The notes beneath the pieces were generated by a model. It was not told the origin of the DNA. It saw only the letters and a list, made by a program, of their open reading frames with translations, and ran no database searches. The position numbers and the translations under genes are program-made. A stretch of 64,000 bases of DNA, taken from Chrysaora quinquecirrha. Lineage: Eukaryota; Cnidaria; Scyphozoa; Semaeostomeae; Pelagiidae. The stretch covers positions 1 through 64,000 of the forward strand of contig JACTAT010000210.1 in the NCBI GenBank assembly GCA_014526335.1, written 5' to 3'. Numbering within the stretch: position 1 is the stretch's first letter; each line of letters opens with the position of its first letter. Below are positions 30,875-42,325 of the stretch, one piece after another.

Positions 30875-32243
30875 TTAAAAGAAATCGTCGTCAAGATATT
30901 CCGCAAAATCGTCCTCTACGGCAGATTCCTCCCCTTCTACAGTTTCGTTCTCTTCATCAAAATCGATGAGAAGCTCCGTTACATCTTCGGGATAGCATCG
31001 ATCGCTCCATACAACACGTCCGTACTCGTCCCAACCGCGATGTACAGCATCGTCAAGATTAAGCATTGTGGATTTCGCCTTTCGAAAAATAAAGGCAACG
31101 TAATTTGCCCGCATTAGATGCAACTGCAGGTTGGTCTTGCAGGATAGTAAGACGCTAAGATCAGGAATTTTCCCTTCCTTTTCAAACTTTTCAACAAAAA
31201 GCTTGTATTGTAGGGCATCAACTGACTCAACTCTTTGGTTGCCATATTATCTACAAACATAGCTATCCCTCTATTATCTATTATCTGTTGGCAGAGTTGA
31301 TTTGAAGGATATGCCTTGTTGCCTAACTCGCAACTCGCAAAACATGTCAACGTAGTCAGAAACTTCCCCTTTCCAAAAAAAACTTGATAGCTACATAAGC
31401 GCTACTAGAGAAGGCGTGCATTCTGATGATTGCTTTCTTTTGCTCATCTTTGTGGTAGCGTAGAAGTTGCAATGTCGATTATCTTTCTATTTTTGTCAAT
31501 TCCATTGGCGATAAGGACTTGAACACCCCCAAAATTATGTGCCAAGAGAATAACCAGAATATCTATATCACCTGATGGAGACCTTACCATGACGGCGTCT
31601 CCTGGAGGTACAGTAGAAGCTTGAACTAAAGCAATCAATTTAGTGTCGGCTTCTACGTGATCACTTGCCAGCTTGTCCGACATGGAAGTTTCTTCAGCAG
31701 CAATCTTCTTGCATTGAGACTTATTTGAAAGCAATAGGACTATGTTGCAAGATCTTCTTTCTCCTTGTCGATTGCTTGTTCTATAAGGTTAAAGAGTGTC
31801 TTCTTGTTTTTTCTATTTTTCTAATTCATTGAAACCATAAATTGAACTTTTATGTCAGGACTGGGAAAAAAATACCTTTTACTCTTTCCCCTTGCCTCGC
31901 GTTCTGCTCCTTTTATGCTCTCAATTCTATATGAAAATTGTTGTATATTGCTAAGGAACGGATTCAACAATCTTTGCCGCCTATTCCCTACCGTACCAGA
32001 ACTACCAGCCAAGCTTGCGGCAGCCAAATTCAAAGAGTATGTGGTCAACGTCTGCTTACTTTGAAAGTCCTCCTTACTCAAAATGTTGGGGTCTTTCATA
32101 AAGGCACCAAAAAGCTTTCTCTTTACAGTCTTCCGTATTGCATCATCAGTTGTGCTTAGGGGAAATAGATTGGAGCTAGTTAAAACCCTTTCCAGATTAG
32201 TCGCCATCATGTGGTATAGATGTTCTGGTTCTTTTCTTGGCAC
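30875..32243 (-). pseudogene. Broken transposon-associated protein gene (EADTK...RSPSGDIDIL family)
   Basis: Four minus-strand frames in order look like one disrupted protein: 32243-31821 (helical, basic), 31734-31444 with HVEADTKLIALVQA and VMVRSPSGDIDILVILL, 31350-31114, and 31123-30875 with LHLMRANYVAFIFRKA, then DDAVHRGWDEYGRVVWS and an acidic end EYLDDDFF. From memory, an EADT...RSPDTD-like block followed later by a RANYQ-like block occurs in abundant uncharacterised proteins of cnidarian and sponge genomes; the aspartates suggest a nuclease-like (PIN-type) fold, which is inference. Stops and frameshifts separate the blocks, so this copy is probably dead. Confidence 0.55.
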
Positions 32244-32396
32244 ATGATTTTGTGGGCGTTCAAGTCCTTATCGACAATGGAACTGACAGCAATAAAAAGA
32301 TAATCGATATTACAATTTCTACGCTACCACCCTGATGAAAAGGAAGGGAAAATTCTTGATCTTAGCGTCTTACTATCCTGCAAAGCCAACCTGCAG

Positions 32397-32645
32397 TTGC
32401 ATCTAATGCGGCAAATTACGTTGCCTTTATTTTTCGAAAGGCGAAATTCCTCAATGCTTAATCTTGACGATGCTGTACATCGTTATTGGGACGAGTACGG
32501 ACGTGTTGTATGGAGCGATCTTTGCTATCCCGAAGATGTAACGGAGCTTCTCATCGATTTTGATGAAGAGAACCAAACTATAGAAGGGGAGGAATCTGCC
32601 GTAGAGGACGATTTTGCGGAATATCTTGACGACAATTTCTTTTAA
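32397..32645 (+). pseudogene. Second, inverted copy of the C-terminal coding block
   Basis: 82 codons, differing from the minus-strand copy at 30875-31123 at only a handful of residues (for instance RQITLPLFFERR in place of RANYVAFIFRKA near the start, apparently by a local compensated frame change). It ends with the same acidic EYLDD.FF. The rest of the gene is missing from this arm except for a short piece at 32237-32335. Confidence 0.55.
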
Positions 32646-32919
32646 TTTACCTTATTTGACTATTTTATGTATTAAAAGTTAAGTTCTGGCCCGACGTAGC
32701 TATGCTAGGTATAGGCGAGTAAGCCTGTAGTCAACTCTGCTGTCCATCCTTCGGAGGTCAGTAAATGAGGTATTTGTTGTAGAATTCCAGTCTGTGGCAC
32801 AAGCTGAAGGTTCACATCAGCTGTATAGCTGCCAGACCCCCTAACCTGTGTTAAAAAAAAGATTGCTTGTCTGATTGCTTGAGGGTCCAATACAGTCATT
32901 TGTATTTGAAGATGTTTCA

Positions 32920-33345
32920 AGAGCATTCAGGAGTATGAAAAATGGTAATGCTGATGGACCAGCTGGGACTGTCAAGGAGCACCCAATTGCTTCTCAGCAT
33001 GGAAAGGTAGCAATTTGGAGGTAGCAATTGAGATGACATGAAAGAGGACTTGTTCCTATATACAAGAAGAAAGGTAGTGTTATGGACTGTGGCAATTATG
33101 TAGGAAACGTTCCTGGGGCATGGCATGAAAGTCTTTGAAAGAATGCTTGATAAAAGATTGAAGGATATTGTGAGAATTGATAAGATACAGATTGGCATTC
33201 ATACCTGGTAAAGGGACATTCTGGGTGAGTTAAAAATAGAAGATGATTTCTGCCATTTGGGCTACGACATAAATTGTGATGAAGGAAGTGAACTTGCTGC
33301 AAGAAGGAGAGTAGCTCTAGGCTGGAGAATGTCGTAAAGTTGGCT
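32920..33345 (+). pseudogene. LINE reverse transcriptase remnant, internally deleted
   Basis: Across shifting frames the plus strand shows KNGNADGPAGTV, LVPIYKKKGSVMDCGNY, HGMKVFERMLDKRLKDIV and IDKIQ, the fingers/palm motifs of CR1/L2-like LINEs. It then jumps to LGYDINCDEGSELAARRRV and ALGWRMS, from the thumb region, so the catalytic centre is deleted. Several stops are present. Confidence 0.7.
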
Positions 33346-34379
33346 TAAAATTTGACGATGATGAAAAGGCAAGGAGAAGCTGTAACAAGTCGTGGAAGGA
33401 CAATGCTATAGAATGGGGAAAATGTGGACTTTAATAAATGATGATGATGGGATGGGGATGATGATTATTATGGTGATAAAAATAACAACAAATCTGTACA
33501 ATATTATATCGGAGATGCAACTGGTATACATCTCTTTTAAAGTGCAGAGAAAGAAAAGGACCATGAAATCACATTTGAAGCAGATTAGGAATTTTATCTC
33601 AACATCAAAGATAAGATCAGCAAAGCGTCAAGTATTTTGGCACTTATCGTTTATCAGCAGAAGTTTTAAATATTTAGATGTGGAGAATTTTAGAGCTAGA
33701 TCACCTATCTTATGAAGAAAGCCATAAAAAGATCAAGATATCAACGCTTACATTAAGAAGGCTGCCTGGCAATTTGATTAAAATTACAAAATGCAGCCAG
33801 ACGTTTATGATTCAGATGCTGCATCAGAATACTTACAACATAATACAGATGCGATACAAATTATGAGAAGCATAGATTCTATTCAATTCTATGCTTATCG
33901 TACTTAAACAAGTTAAAGTTAAGTTGTGTTAAACACTACAATTAAAATCATCTCCACTTGGGATAAAAAATGCAAGGAACGGTCTCCCAGATGAAGTTTC
34001 TGAAGCACATTCTGTAAATGCCTTTAAAAAGACTGGGTAAGTATTGGTCACCTCAAGAACTGAAATATAACTACAAAGCTGCATTAAACCATGATTAAAC
34101 ATGCTAATTGGAAATAAGATAATCAATATGGAGGAAAATGAAAGAACTGCGCATAGAACTTTTATAAACTAGTAGGTTATCTTGCAGATTATATGAGGCA
34201 AGGTTAGAGGAACTTGGCATGAATAGACTGAATTAAACAGCAAATATGAAAAAGAAAAGAGGTTATGAAACTCTTAAGGCAACATGGTAGAATTGTCACA
34301 ATATATCTATATCAACGGATACAGAAATGAGCCGGTGAAAAGTTTAGAAACCTGAATGCTTTGAAACCAGATGTTGGCA
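33346..34379. other. No gene recognised
   Basis: AT-rich sequence with a short GATG tract near 33440-33470. It may be eroded LINE sequence linking the fragments on either side. No coding exon is supported. Confidence 0.35.
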
Positions 34380-34760
34380 GGTGTGTTGCGGTGATAAAAT
34401 CTAGAAATACAGTGGCAACAGAAGCTTCTAACAAATGGAGGGAGCTATTATCATAGAAAATGAATCTGGAAACTAAGAAGAGAATAGTAGGGGCACTGCT
34501 TTCGAGTGTATGGAGCTGGAACATGGGCACTATGATCAGTGAACATCCAGCACAAAGAATCATTTGAAATGTGGATTTGGAGAAGAAAGAGAGCTGGAAA
34601 TGAAAAGAGGGTTTTATATATAAGAAACTGGATCAGACATATTGTCAGTGATGAGGGTATTTTGAAGGAAGACAGTGAAATAGAGTGGAAGGAAAGTTCA
34701 AGACGAAGGAAAAGGATGAAGATGCTGTATGAAATGAAGGAGCTCAGAGATTAATGAAAA
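34380..34760 (+). pseudogene. LINE C-terminal remnant
   Basis: Plus-strand frames give MNLETKKRIVGAL-like residues, then KESFEMWIWRRKRA and RNWIRHIVSDEGILKE, then a basic end SRRRKRMKML. This matches the region after the reverse transcriptase in the abundant CR1/L2-type LINEs (the FEMW.WRR and RHDG-like blocks). The ORF from 34539 is open only over the last part. Probably the same insertion as 32920-33345. Confidence 0.65.
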
Positions 34761-37190
34761 CTCACGAAATTTACATCATAAGAAAGATATTGCTGTTACC
34801 TGGAACAATTATTCTGGTTATGAAAAATATTACACAGAGAAGAGGCAAGCAGTGCCAGTGCGAATTTTATGTAAGGTTCAAAAATCCACTCTTCACATGA
34901 AATTGCCATCTGAAACTGATATACAGATAGGAATCTGATTGGCCAAAGACAAACACGTGCTTATTGTTACCATTGCAAATATTGGTAAAACTCTTCATCA
35001 CTCTTCATCATTGGTCACTCAACAAACGCTGTCTTGATAGAGCAAAAGGATATTGTACCTCGCTACATGCATATAGAAGGTGTTCTCAGAAAAAAGAATC
35101 GTCTGTACTTGTCTTTGTGTATTACTTTATTATTGAATGATGACCATCCGTCATGTTTATCTGTCACAAAATGCATCCCCGACCTTCGTGAAAAATATGA
35201 TCAAAAACTGCCAAATTGGTCTTCTTAATCATTATATAACAACCGTAGCGTCATATAATAACTAAGGCCTATATAATAACCGTAGTTTTACTGAGAACCT
35301 AGGAAGATCCACAAGCAAGATAAATTTTTCAGTTTCCGTCACTGTCTTCAGTGAGCTATTGGGTTAGAATTGCCAGTCAGTGGCGAAATCCAGCAACGGG
35401 TGATAAATGGGAAGAATGAAGAAATCAAATATAATAATGTTTAAAATTTCAAGGCAGAAATGAAGGGACCAAAGGAGAATGTGAGCTGAAAAAAATAATA
35501 ATCAAGATCAACTAGACAGTAAAGAAAACAAGGCACAATGGATAAAGAAAAACTGTGCTTACTATATAGATGAGCAAAGCAATGTAAATATGGAGATATG
35601 TGTCAATAGAGCCAAACGAAGAGGTCAGAAATGTGATTAAATTATCTGTAGGTTTGGTCATGATAGTGGTGGAATATGCCAAAATTATAGGAGCAGAAAT
35701 TCTAATAAATGCACATATGTAGATTCATTCATGCTGTAGAGAAAGTGGTAGGATTGTTAGAAGATTGACGAGACAAAACAGAAAACAACCTATGTAACTC
35801 AGCATAACAAAGAGCAAACAGTGAATTATGAAGAAAACGTGCAACGACAAAATTAAAAGCAAAATCTGCATATGATAAAAGAAAATACACGAGAGGAAAC
35901 AGATGAAGTTGGAGATTATAAATCAAAATTTTCACATGCGGCAAAAGATGATAGATGACGCAATTGTACAAAATCGACATGGATTAACTATAAAGAAAAG
36001 ATACGGAAAGAAGAAATAGATAAAAACACGTGTTTAACAAATATCAAGAAAAAACGAAACAAAATGAAATAGGAATAATTGAAAGGAATAAAAAAAGATT
36101 ATAAAAGACCAAAATAAGAATAAAAGAATTAAAAGAAAGAAAGCAATAAAGAAAAGAGTATTGAAAACTTTAATTTATTTGATAAATAGCCTATAGGAGA
36201 ACACGGAAAATTTGCTGGTGAAACTATAACGTTGGTACTTCAAAAACCTTAAAGAAATAACTGTACTACTGCAGGCATTAATACAGCAGCTGTCCAGAAG
36301 ATTCATCAGCAAATTCATTTCGAACAGAACAATATTACAGTATTTAACTGAAGAAAGCCGACGACTGGAAGGAAAGCCTAACATTGCTGAAAGTTGAATT
36401 CTTGGGTTGTGCTAATATTGAATCTTAAAAAAATTCGACTGAGGAAATATTAAGAGCTTCGGCAGTTAAAAACGCCAGGCACAGACTTCGTAAATATGCC
36501 CAGCCCAAAGAGTGGGAAAGTAGTCTATGGCTCTTTTCCAGTTGCAACATCTATAAAGTGAAAGTTGAAATACAATGATATAAGTTGGCATTTTGCCAGC
36601 ACCCATGTTCGCTAAGCAGGGAGAGAACATTTTTAGGAAAACACGTCAACAAAATGGAAAGGTAGATTAGGCGAAGACTCCAGCTCCTTTTCAGTATATT
36701 TGACCTCAATATAAATGAGCATGGTAATAGATCAAATGTTTTATGTTCAAATTTATCTGCTGAAAGAGTATCTCAGACGTCTTGAAGTGGCAGTAGTGCT
36801 GGTATCAGTAGCATTCTTTTCAATGTCTCCAATGTTTGAGTTACAAAGTATCCTTTCAGATGAAGAGCAATACCCTACAAGGCTTCGGGTTTTCGGAAAT
36901 TCTAAAGGAAGACTTTACTCGCAAATAGTATTTGCTTGAAAGTGCTGTTTAATTTCGTTATATAGCGAGAATTACTGTTGAATGAATAAAATAGCATTTC
37001 AAAATGTTTAATTAATGATATATATTTTGAAACGCCACAGGTAACCAAAAATGTTTTTGAAAATATAAAAGAGATGGTTTTGCACCTGACTTTATGATAT
37101 TGATTGACTTCAATAATAAATACTAAAAATCCATGGGTTTGCAGTTTGAAATTCTAAAACATTTTAACATTTCAGATTTCTTTATAGCAT
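34761..37190. other. A-rich intergenic stretch, no gene recognised
   Basis: Nothing here can be called confidently. Near 35560-35700 the plus strand, over shifting frames, gives CKYGDMC and ICRFGHDSGGICQNY, reminiscent of CCCH zinc fingers and possibly a retroelement remnant. A short repeat of ATATAATAACCGTAG/ATATAACAACCGTAG occurs at 35230-35290. The 3' UTR of MLEC should occupy the right edge; its polyadenylation site was not identified. Confidence 0.35.
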
Positions 37191-40100
37191 TCATAACTTA
37201 CACAAACATAAAAGAGTTGGAAGAAATATGCCTATAGCTATCAAGATGGGATATAGCAAACTTGAGTCGTCAAGCTCATATGGATTTGGCGTTTTGGGTC
37301 CTGATGTTTTTCTTTTCTTTTCAGTTTTTTCCTGTATTTCTTCCGGTTCTTCTTTCTCATCTGTTTTATCTTCAGGCATATTCAACGGAGGTAGCTTTGG
37401 GATATCTGCAAATATATTTAATATGTCAGTTTCAAGCGATATTAGATGAAGAATACATTATGCAATGAAAAAAACAATGGGTTGTCAAAACATTCAGAGA
37501 AAGTCAATATGGTGAAGAGGAGTGAGACAGAAAATACTTTGCTTTGTGGTGTATTTCAGACGAATATATCTACAAAGGCCTGACTGAAAGACAAAAGAAT
37601 GCAAGGAATATGAACACTTAAGATGTTTGAAGCAAGAGAGTTGTGGGTTCTTGTCTTTGAGATTTACGAAATTCCTTTGTTGGATATTTTGTAAGTTCTC
37701 TGTGTTTGAATAAGCAGAAAAATATGCCAAACAAGGCAGTTCTTGGGTATGAGTATTACTGCTTCCCTGTCATCTTAACCTTTAAATTCATCTATGGAAA
37801 CCATGACCCAATAGGACTATTCTATTTCATTAAATTAGAGTTGGTCTCAGCAAGTTAAACCTACATAAATTCAGGCAGAATTTTCGGAATACCGTGAACC
37901 CAATGTGCCCAACGAACAATGGAATTGAGGATACAGTGCATTTTTTTGCTCTGCCCTTCTTTTGATGTCCAACGAAGAGATCTTCACGCCGGAGGAATTT
38001 AATTGTTATGACCATTTGTCTGAATCACCAATTTTTCAAATGATGCTCTTGCACAACTATTATTATATGGTGATCACGACCTTCCTGATGATTTGAATTC
38101 AAATATACTAGAGTTGACTATATGTTTCATCCATGAAACTGGTCGATTTGACTAATATCTATCAACAAATTCCTTTTTTAGATATGCGGTATGCAGCCAT
38201 CAATTTTCTTTCTTTTCTTAAAGTAATGTTTTCTACTGTCTCATAATTCTGTTTCTTTAACTTTGATGTTAACACTTTGGGGTATTCAAAGCCTCTTGCG
38301 CCCCAAGGTATGGTCCTTGCAGTGTTGTCAAGTGATTTGTAAGAAGTGTAATCGGTAATTTGTATTGTAAACTTTCAGAGGTATACAAAAAAAAACTTAA
38401 CTGTTGCATACAGTTGACATCCGTTATCTCGAACTCTCAAGGGAAACTGGAATTTGTTCGAGATAGCGAATGTTCGAAATAACGGATGCCCCATATAAAT
38501 ATAAAAAATTATAGTTTTTAAGTCAGAAAAGGAACCCCTATTAACATGCAGGGTTACTGATCCCAAATTTCATCAAACAAATCTTGTATTTTTTACATAG
38601 GAGTCAAAGTTCATCTGCTTTCATTCCTACTATTGGTGAAATTGGGATAATGGCGATGCAGCACATCTAGAAAAAGAACAGCTTCATCTATTGTATACAG
38701 TGGCAGCATATCACTTAGCTGCTGCCATTCCCGCTCCGCTAAGCAAACCTATGCATATTTTCAGCCTGTCTCTTTATCAACTTCAGCAGAAAATTTGGCA
38801 AAGTTCGAGATAAAGAGCAGGTTTACCACCATGGGAAATCGAAAATGGTTCAAGACAGCAAATGTTCGAGACAACAGGGTTCAAGATAGCGAAAGACTTT
38901 TCTATACAAACCCTTATACCAAAACGAGGGGAAATGGAAAATCGTTCAAGATAGCGAATGTTCAAGATAGCGGGCAGTCGAGATAGCGGATGTCAACTGT
39001 ATATCAATTATTGGGAAGAACGATATTCTTGTTAACTGAAATTTGAATTATAATTTGAAAGCTGAAGTATAGTTTGAAGTATTTGAAGAATCAGCAACAG
39101 TTCCAGTTAGGCATCATAACAAAGATTATTTTTAAGATTTTATACTATTTCACAGCACTCACCATCAATTGTTCCTTTAAAAACTGCTAGTGCATTGACT
39201 TTTGGATTGTCATAATAAGTCTGGAGACAATTTAGAATTTATGATTAGAATTTCATGATGCACAATACTCCATATTTACACATTATAGACAAAAAGATTA
39301 AACTGTTAGCAACACTGTGTGATTCCTTTGTTATGATGTTTGTGTAACCAATCATGTCATTGCAAGCAAAGATGAAATGAAAGGTGTGATTGGTAATATT
39401 ACAGAATCATTTGATTCAGAAAAGTAACAACTGGAATCATATTTAGAAGATCTCTCTGATACCTTCCACTTTTAATCAAAGAAAAGCAGTTTCAATCCTG
39501 GGGGATGCAATCTTCATGAAAAAGTCCTGTTGGATGATGCAACACTCCTGAAAAAGTCTGGCCCTAGAAAGCTTGCAGGAAATGCCTTGTTTTTGGGGAA
39601 TTTCATATCAATAAAGGCTGTGTTGCATGATCAATGCAAAAAAACTGGCTCTACACAGCATCATTGTCAACAAATAGGTAACAAGGAAAAGAATGTCTCA
39701 AAAAGTTCAACCAAATCAATTTTCTACAACCTGCAGTTCTGCAACCAAGTTTGTTTGAAAATTTAACTTGGCTCCATGTACAACTTTGTTTTTCTGGTTG
39801 CAGTGACTATTATTAAATATGTCTAGTTGTCATTTCAAGCAAAAAATAGCACATATAGATTTGCAGTTGTAGCAGGAGCATTGAAAAATTGTTACATTTA
39901 AATATCCTCTAGAAAGAGTTAAATGCCGAACAGCTTCATAGTTAAACTGGAAAGCTATTCTTCAAACAATAGATGAAAAACTCAGCTTTGTCAGCTACTA
40001 ATGAAACTGAATAACACTCAAGGTCTCAAGGAATGAAAACTTGAATAGTACCTTAGCAAACTCAACATGCAGCTGTCCAGGAAATGGGGCTTTTTGGTTA

Positions 40101-41567
40101 CCAACAATGAGTGTTCCTTTTCTTATAGTGAATGGAACATACTCATCATGTGCTACACCATATCCAACTTTGTCATAAATATCCAAATCTTTTACAACAA
40201 TAAACTGATTTATACGAACATCAAACACCTGCAACAGAAAATATTCAAGTTTGAAAAAAGTTCATAAATTTAAGGTGATGCAAGCTGACTGACAAATAGG
40301 TCTCTAGCAACTCCCATACTGCCAACTTAGCACACATTCACATACAGAAGAGGTAGTAGATTTATCAAAATGATTTGGGACATCAGAGTCTCATTGAGAC
40401 AAAGCAAATCAGCATCAGCAATTTTTATGCACAGAGTTTTGTTTTTGTTTTAAATACAAGAGCGGGTATGCTCATTACAAAAACAAAAACTGGGCTTGCC
40501 CCAGTTACACACTGAGAGTACATTTTCGAAAATTAACCCAAGTTTTAAAACTAACCCAAATCAGCTCGAAAGGTGGGTTATAATATATGTGTGTACTATA
40601 ATACAGTAACTGCACTGTGAACCCAGGTTAGTAGCATTTACACTAGGAAAAACTAACGCGGGTTAGCTTAACCTGGGATGAGGCAAGCCAGGGTTGTTAG
40701 CTTGTGTGTAACACTACACGGTTTTCTATTTATAAGGAACCTACCTCAAGGCCTAGTTCTTAAAGTTCCTTATTTTTGGACCCCTTTTGAGACAATTGTA
40801 GTTCCCAATGTTCCTTAATAGCTCCTTAATTTTCACTGCACATTCAATGTCTTAATAATAATAGAGAAACACTTGCATGTAAGCAAAGCTCGAGAATACT
40901 CAAAGAAACATTGGATAAATGCTTAACGTACAATTTATGTGATTTTCGACTGCAAATGAATGGAAACAGCTTTCTCGTTCTTGATTATTTGCAATGATAA
41001 AAGTATTCAACATTCAAAAGTTCCTTAATGATTTTCTCTCTAGTAGTATAAGTTCTTTAAATTTTCGGGCCTTCTACATGTAGGTTCCTTATAAAGTGGT
41101 TCTTTATAAAAAAAGCGTGTAATAACTAAGGTGTCTTGTGTCTATTATGCATCGGTATGTATAGGTATACTAAATTTACATTATATTCTCACCTTTAGTT
41201 TTGATCCCCTGAAATAAACTTCACTAAATTTGAGAACAAGAACAAAATCTCCTTCTTGTTTGATTGGGATGTTGTACCCGAAATCTGCGACATGATATCT
41301 TTCAGTCTGATAAAGAATCTGGTCTGGGGGTGCAACCCGAGCAACCTGAATTCCTTTGCCAAAATCTGAAGCAACTCCAGCCGACAATTTATCAGCCTGA
41401 TAATGAACGCCATTCAGATCTGTGTGTGATGAGCCGCCTGCATTGACAGCAAAAATAACCTCTCCTATACATTCTACATCAACAATTATATTCAAAACCA
41501 AAAGCAAGGCAAAGTAGCCCGTGAAAATCAGCCACAGAAAAGAAATTTTGCTCCAGAACGCCGCCAT
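37191..41567 (-). CDS. MLEC: Malectin, ER carbohydrate-binding protein
   Basis: Malectin binds diglucosylated high-mannose N-glycans in the endoplasmic reticulum and works with ribophorin I in glycoprotein quality control. Coding exons, minus strand: 41193-41567, 40052-40228, 39163-39220 and 37191-37405, all GT-AG and in phase, giving 274 residues (human 292). The start at 41567 gives a hydrophobic signal peptide (FLWLIFTGYFALLLVLN); the open frame upstream is 5' UTR. The lectin domain begins EVIFAVNAGGSSHTDLNGVH and includes DQILYQTERYHVADFGY, DFVLVLKFSEVYF, KDLDIYDKVGYGVAHDE and YYDNPKVNALAVFKGTIDD. A glutamate/lysine-rich stalk leads to GPKTPNPYELDDSSLLYP and one C-terminal transmembrane helix ending CLCKL, the family's topology. 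No damage is visible. Confidence 0.96.
38411..38999. mobile_element. pogo/Tigger-like MITE in MLEC intron
   Basis: The ends CAGTTGACATCCGTTATCTC and the inverted CAGTTGACATCCGCTATCTC are flanked by TA (38409-38410 and 39000-39001). Subterminal repeats of TTCGAGATAGCGAATGTTC recur on both sides. A CAGT-type terminus with a TA duplication fits the pogo group of Tc1/mariner. Non-coding. Confidence 0.8.
40503..40712. mobile_element. Possible small inverted-repeat element in MLEC intron 1
   Basis: AGTTACACACTGAGAG at the left and GCTTGTGTGTAACACT at the right are imperfect inverted ends. The interior repeats AACCCAGGTTAG/GCGGGTTAGC motifs in both orientations. No clear target duplication. Confidence 0.4.
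40717..41119. mobile_element. TA-flanked MITE (CACG ends) in MLEC intron 1
   Basis: The ends CACGGTTTTCTATTTATAAG and the inverted CACGCTTTTTTTATAAAG are flanked by TA (40715-40716 and 41120-41121), followed inward by inverted AAGGAACCTAC. It is the third copy of the CACG-ended family in this window and lies 73 bp from the exon 1 donor. Confidence 0.7.
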
Positions 41568-41820
41568 TTCTTCCAAGACACAAGTTGTTCCTCCAATGCA
41601 CCGAAACTTTTCGTTCCTTGATCCTCTGTGTTCTTTGTTCTTCTTTTGTTTGTGATTCATATTCTTGGACCTCAACTTCAAAACAAGGCTGAGGGGATGC
41701 TTGGGGGGAGGAGAAGGGGGAGAGGAGGAGGGAGAACCATTGAAGTATAAATAAAAAGAATAATGAAAAGACTTTTAATTTATAGTTCAATAGGGAGAAC
41801 AGAAGAACAGGGAACAAAGA

Positions 41821-41903
41821 ATGGTTTCATGGGACTCAGGGAAGGAACTATCGGCCGAATCCCCAGATGAAAGTGTTCGGAAGCGGATCAAAAATGCAAA
41901 AGG
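41821..41903 (+). other. Possible first coding exon of a gene divergent from MLEC
   Basis: An ATG in strong context (AAAGAATGG) opens 27 codons plus two bases (MVSWDSGKELSAESPDES at the start), charged and not low-complexity, ending at a good donor AAAGG|GTGAGA. It lies 254 bp from the MLEC start on the opposite strand, as expected for a shared bidirectional promoter. I do not recognise the protein, and no continuing exon was found among the repeats downstream. Confidence 0.4.
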
Positions 41904-41916
41904 GTGAGAAGTAATT

Positions 41917-42307
41917 CCCAGGGGGGTACTCATTAACTTTCAATACGGGGGGGGGCCATGCCACTTTTTCCTTGCAGACCCCCAAATATTGAGTTTAATG
42001 TTTTGGAGACCCCAAATATTGCTATCTATTTTTGGACATCTACAATGTTTTCTCGGGTTTAGCCATCAGTTTCATGACAATTTACAATTCATAAGCTCTT
42101 GGCAGTTGCATGGGTCATTGTAATGAATCGCACCAAATCGCAAGGTTCTTCCGTCAGATTTGTGGAGCCTAAATAGTGAATTTTTGTCCATGTTATAATT
42201 CACAAACCCCAAATATTGAATAAGCTTAAGATTTCGGACCCCAAATATTGGCATGGACCCCCCCCCCCGTATTGAAAGTTAATGAGTACCCCCCCCCCCC
42301 CCCTGGG
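41917..42307. mobile_element. hAT-like MITE, copy 1 (391 bp), 8-bp target duplication
   Basis: Ends CCCAGGGGGGTACTCATTAA and the inverted counterpart (with a longer C-run). Perfect direct repeat AAGTAATT at 41909-41916 and 42308-42315. The interior repeats CCCCAAATATTG in both orientations. The 8-bp duplication supports the hAT superfamily. A second copy lies inverted at 43996-44374. Confidence 0.88.
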
Positions 42308-42325
42308 AAGTAATTGGGTACGCTG

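Larger units (their letters stand above)
30790..32725. repeat. Head-to-head inverted duplication of a transposon-type gene
   Basis: The left arm (30790-31180, with 31455-31545) and right arm (32725-32335, with 32335-32237) are inverted near-copies. The right arm joins sequence equivalent to 31455 directly to that at 31182, lacking ~270 bp present in the left copy. Arms end near TCGCCTACACCTAGCATAGC. Both carry the same 82-codon C-terminal coding region. This may be an inverted-repeat transposon or a gene-level inverted duplication with deletion. Confidence 0.8.

Noticed and set aside
41568..41681. Longer N-terminus of malectin starting upstream (MKLRSKNMNHKQ...)
   Set aside because: It would place a basic leader before the signal peptide; the ATG at 41567 gives the usual family architecture.
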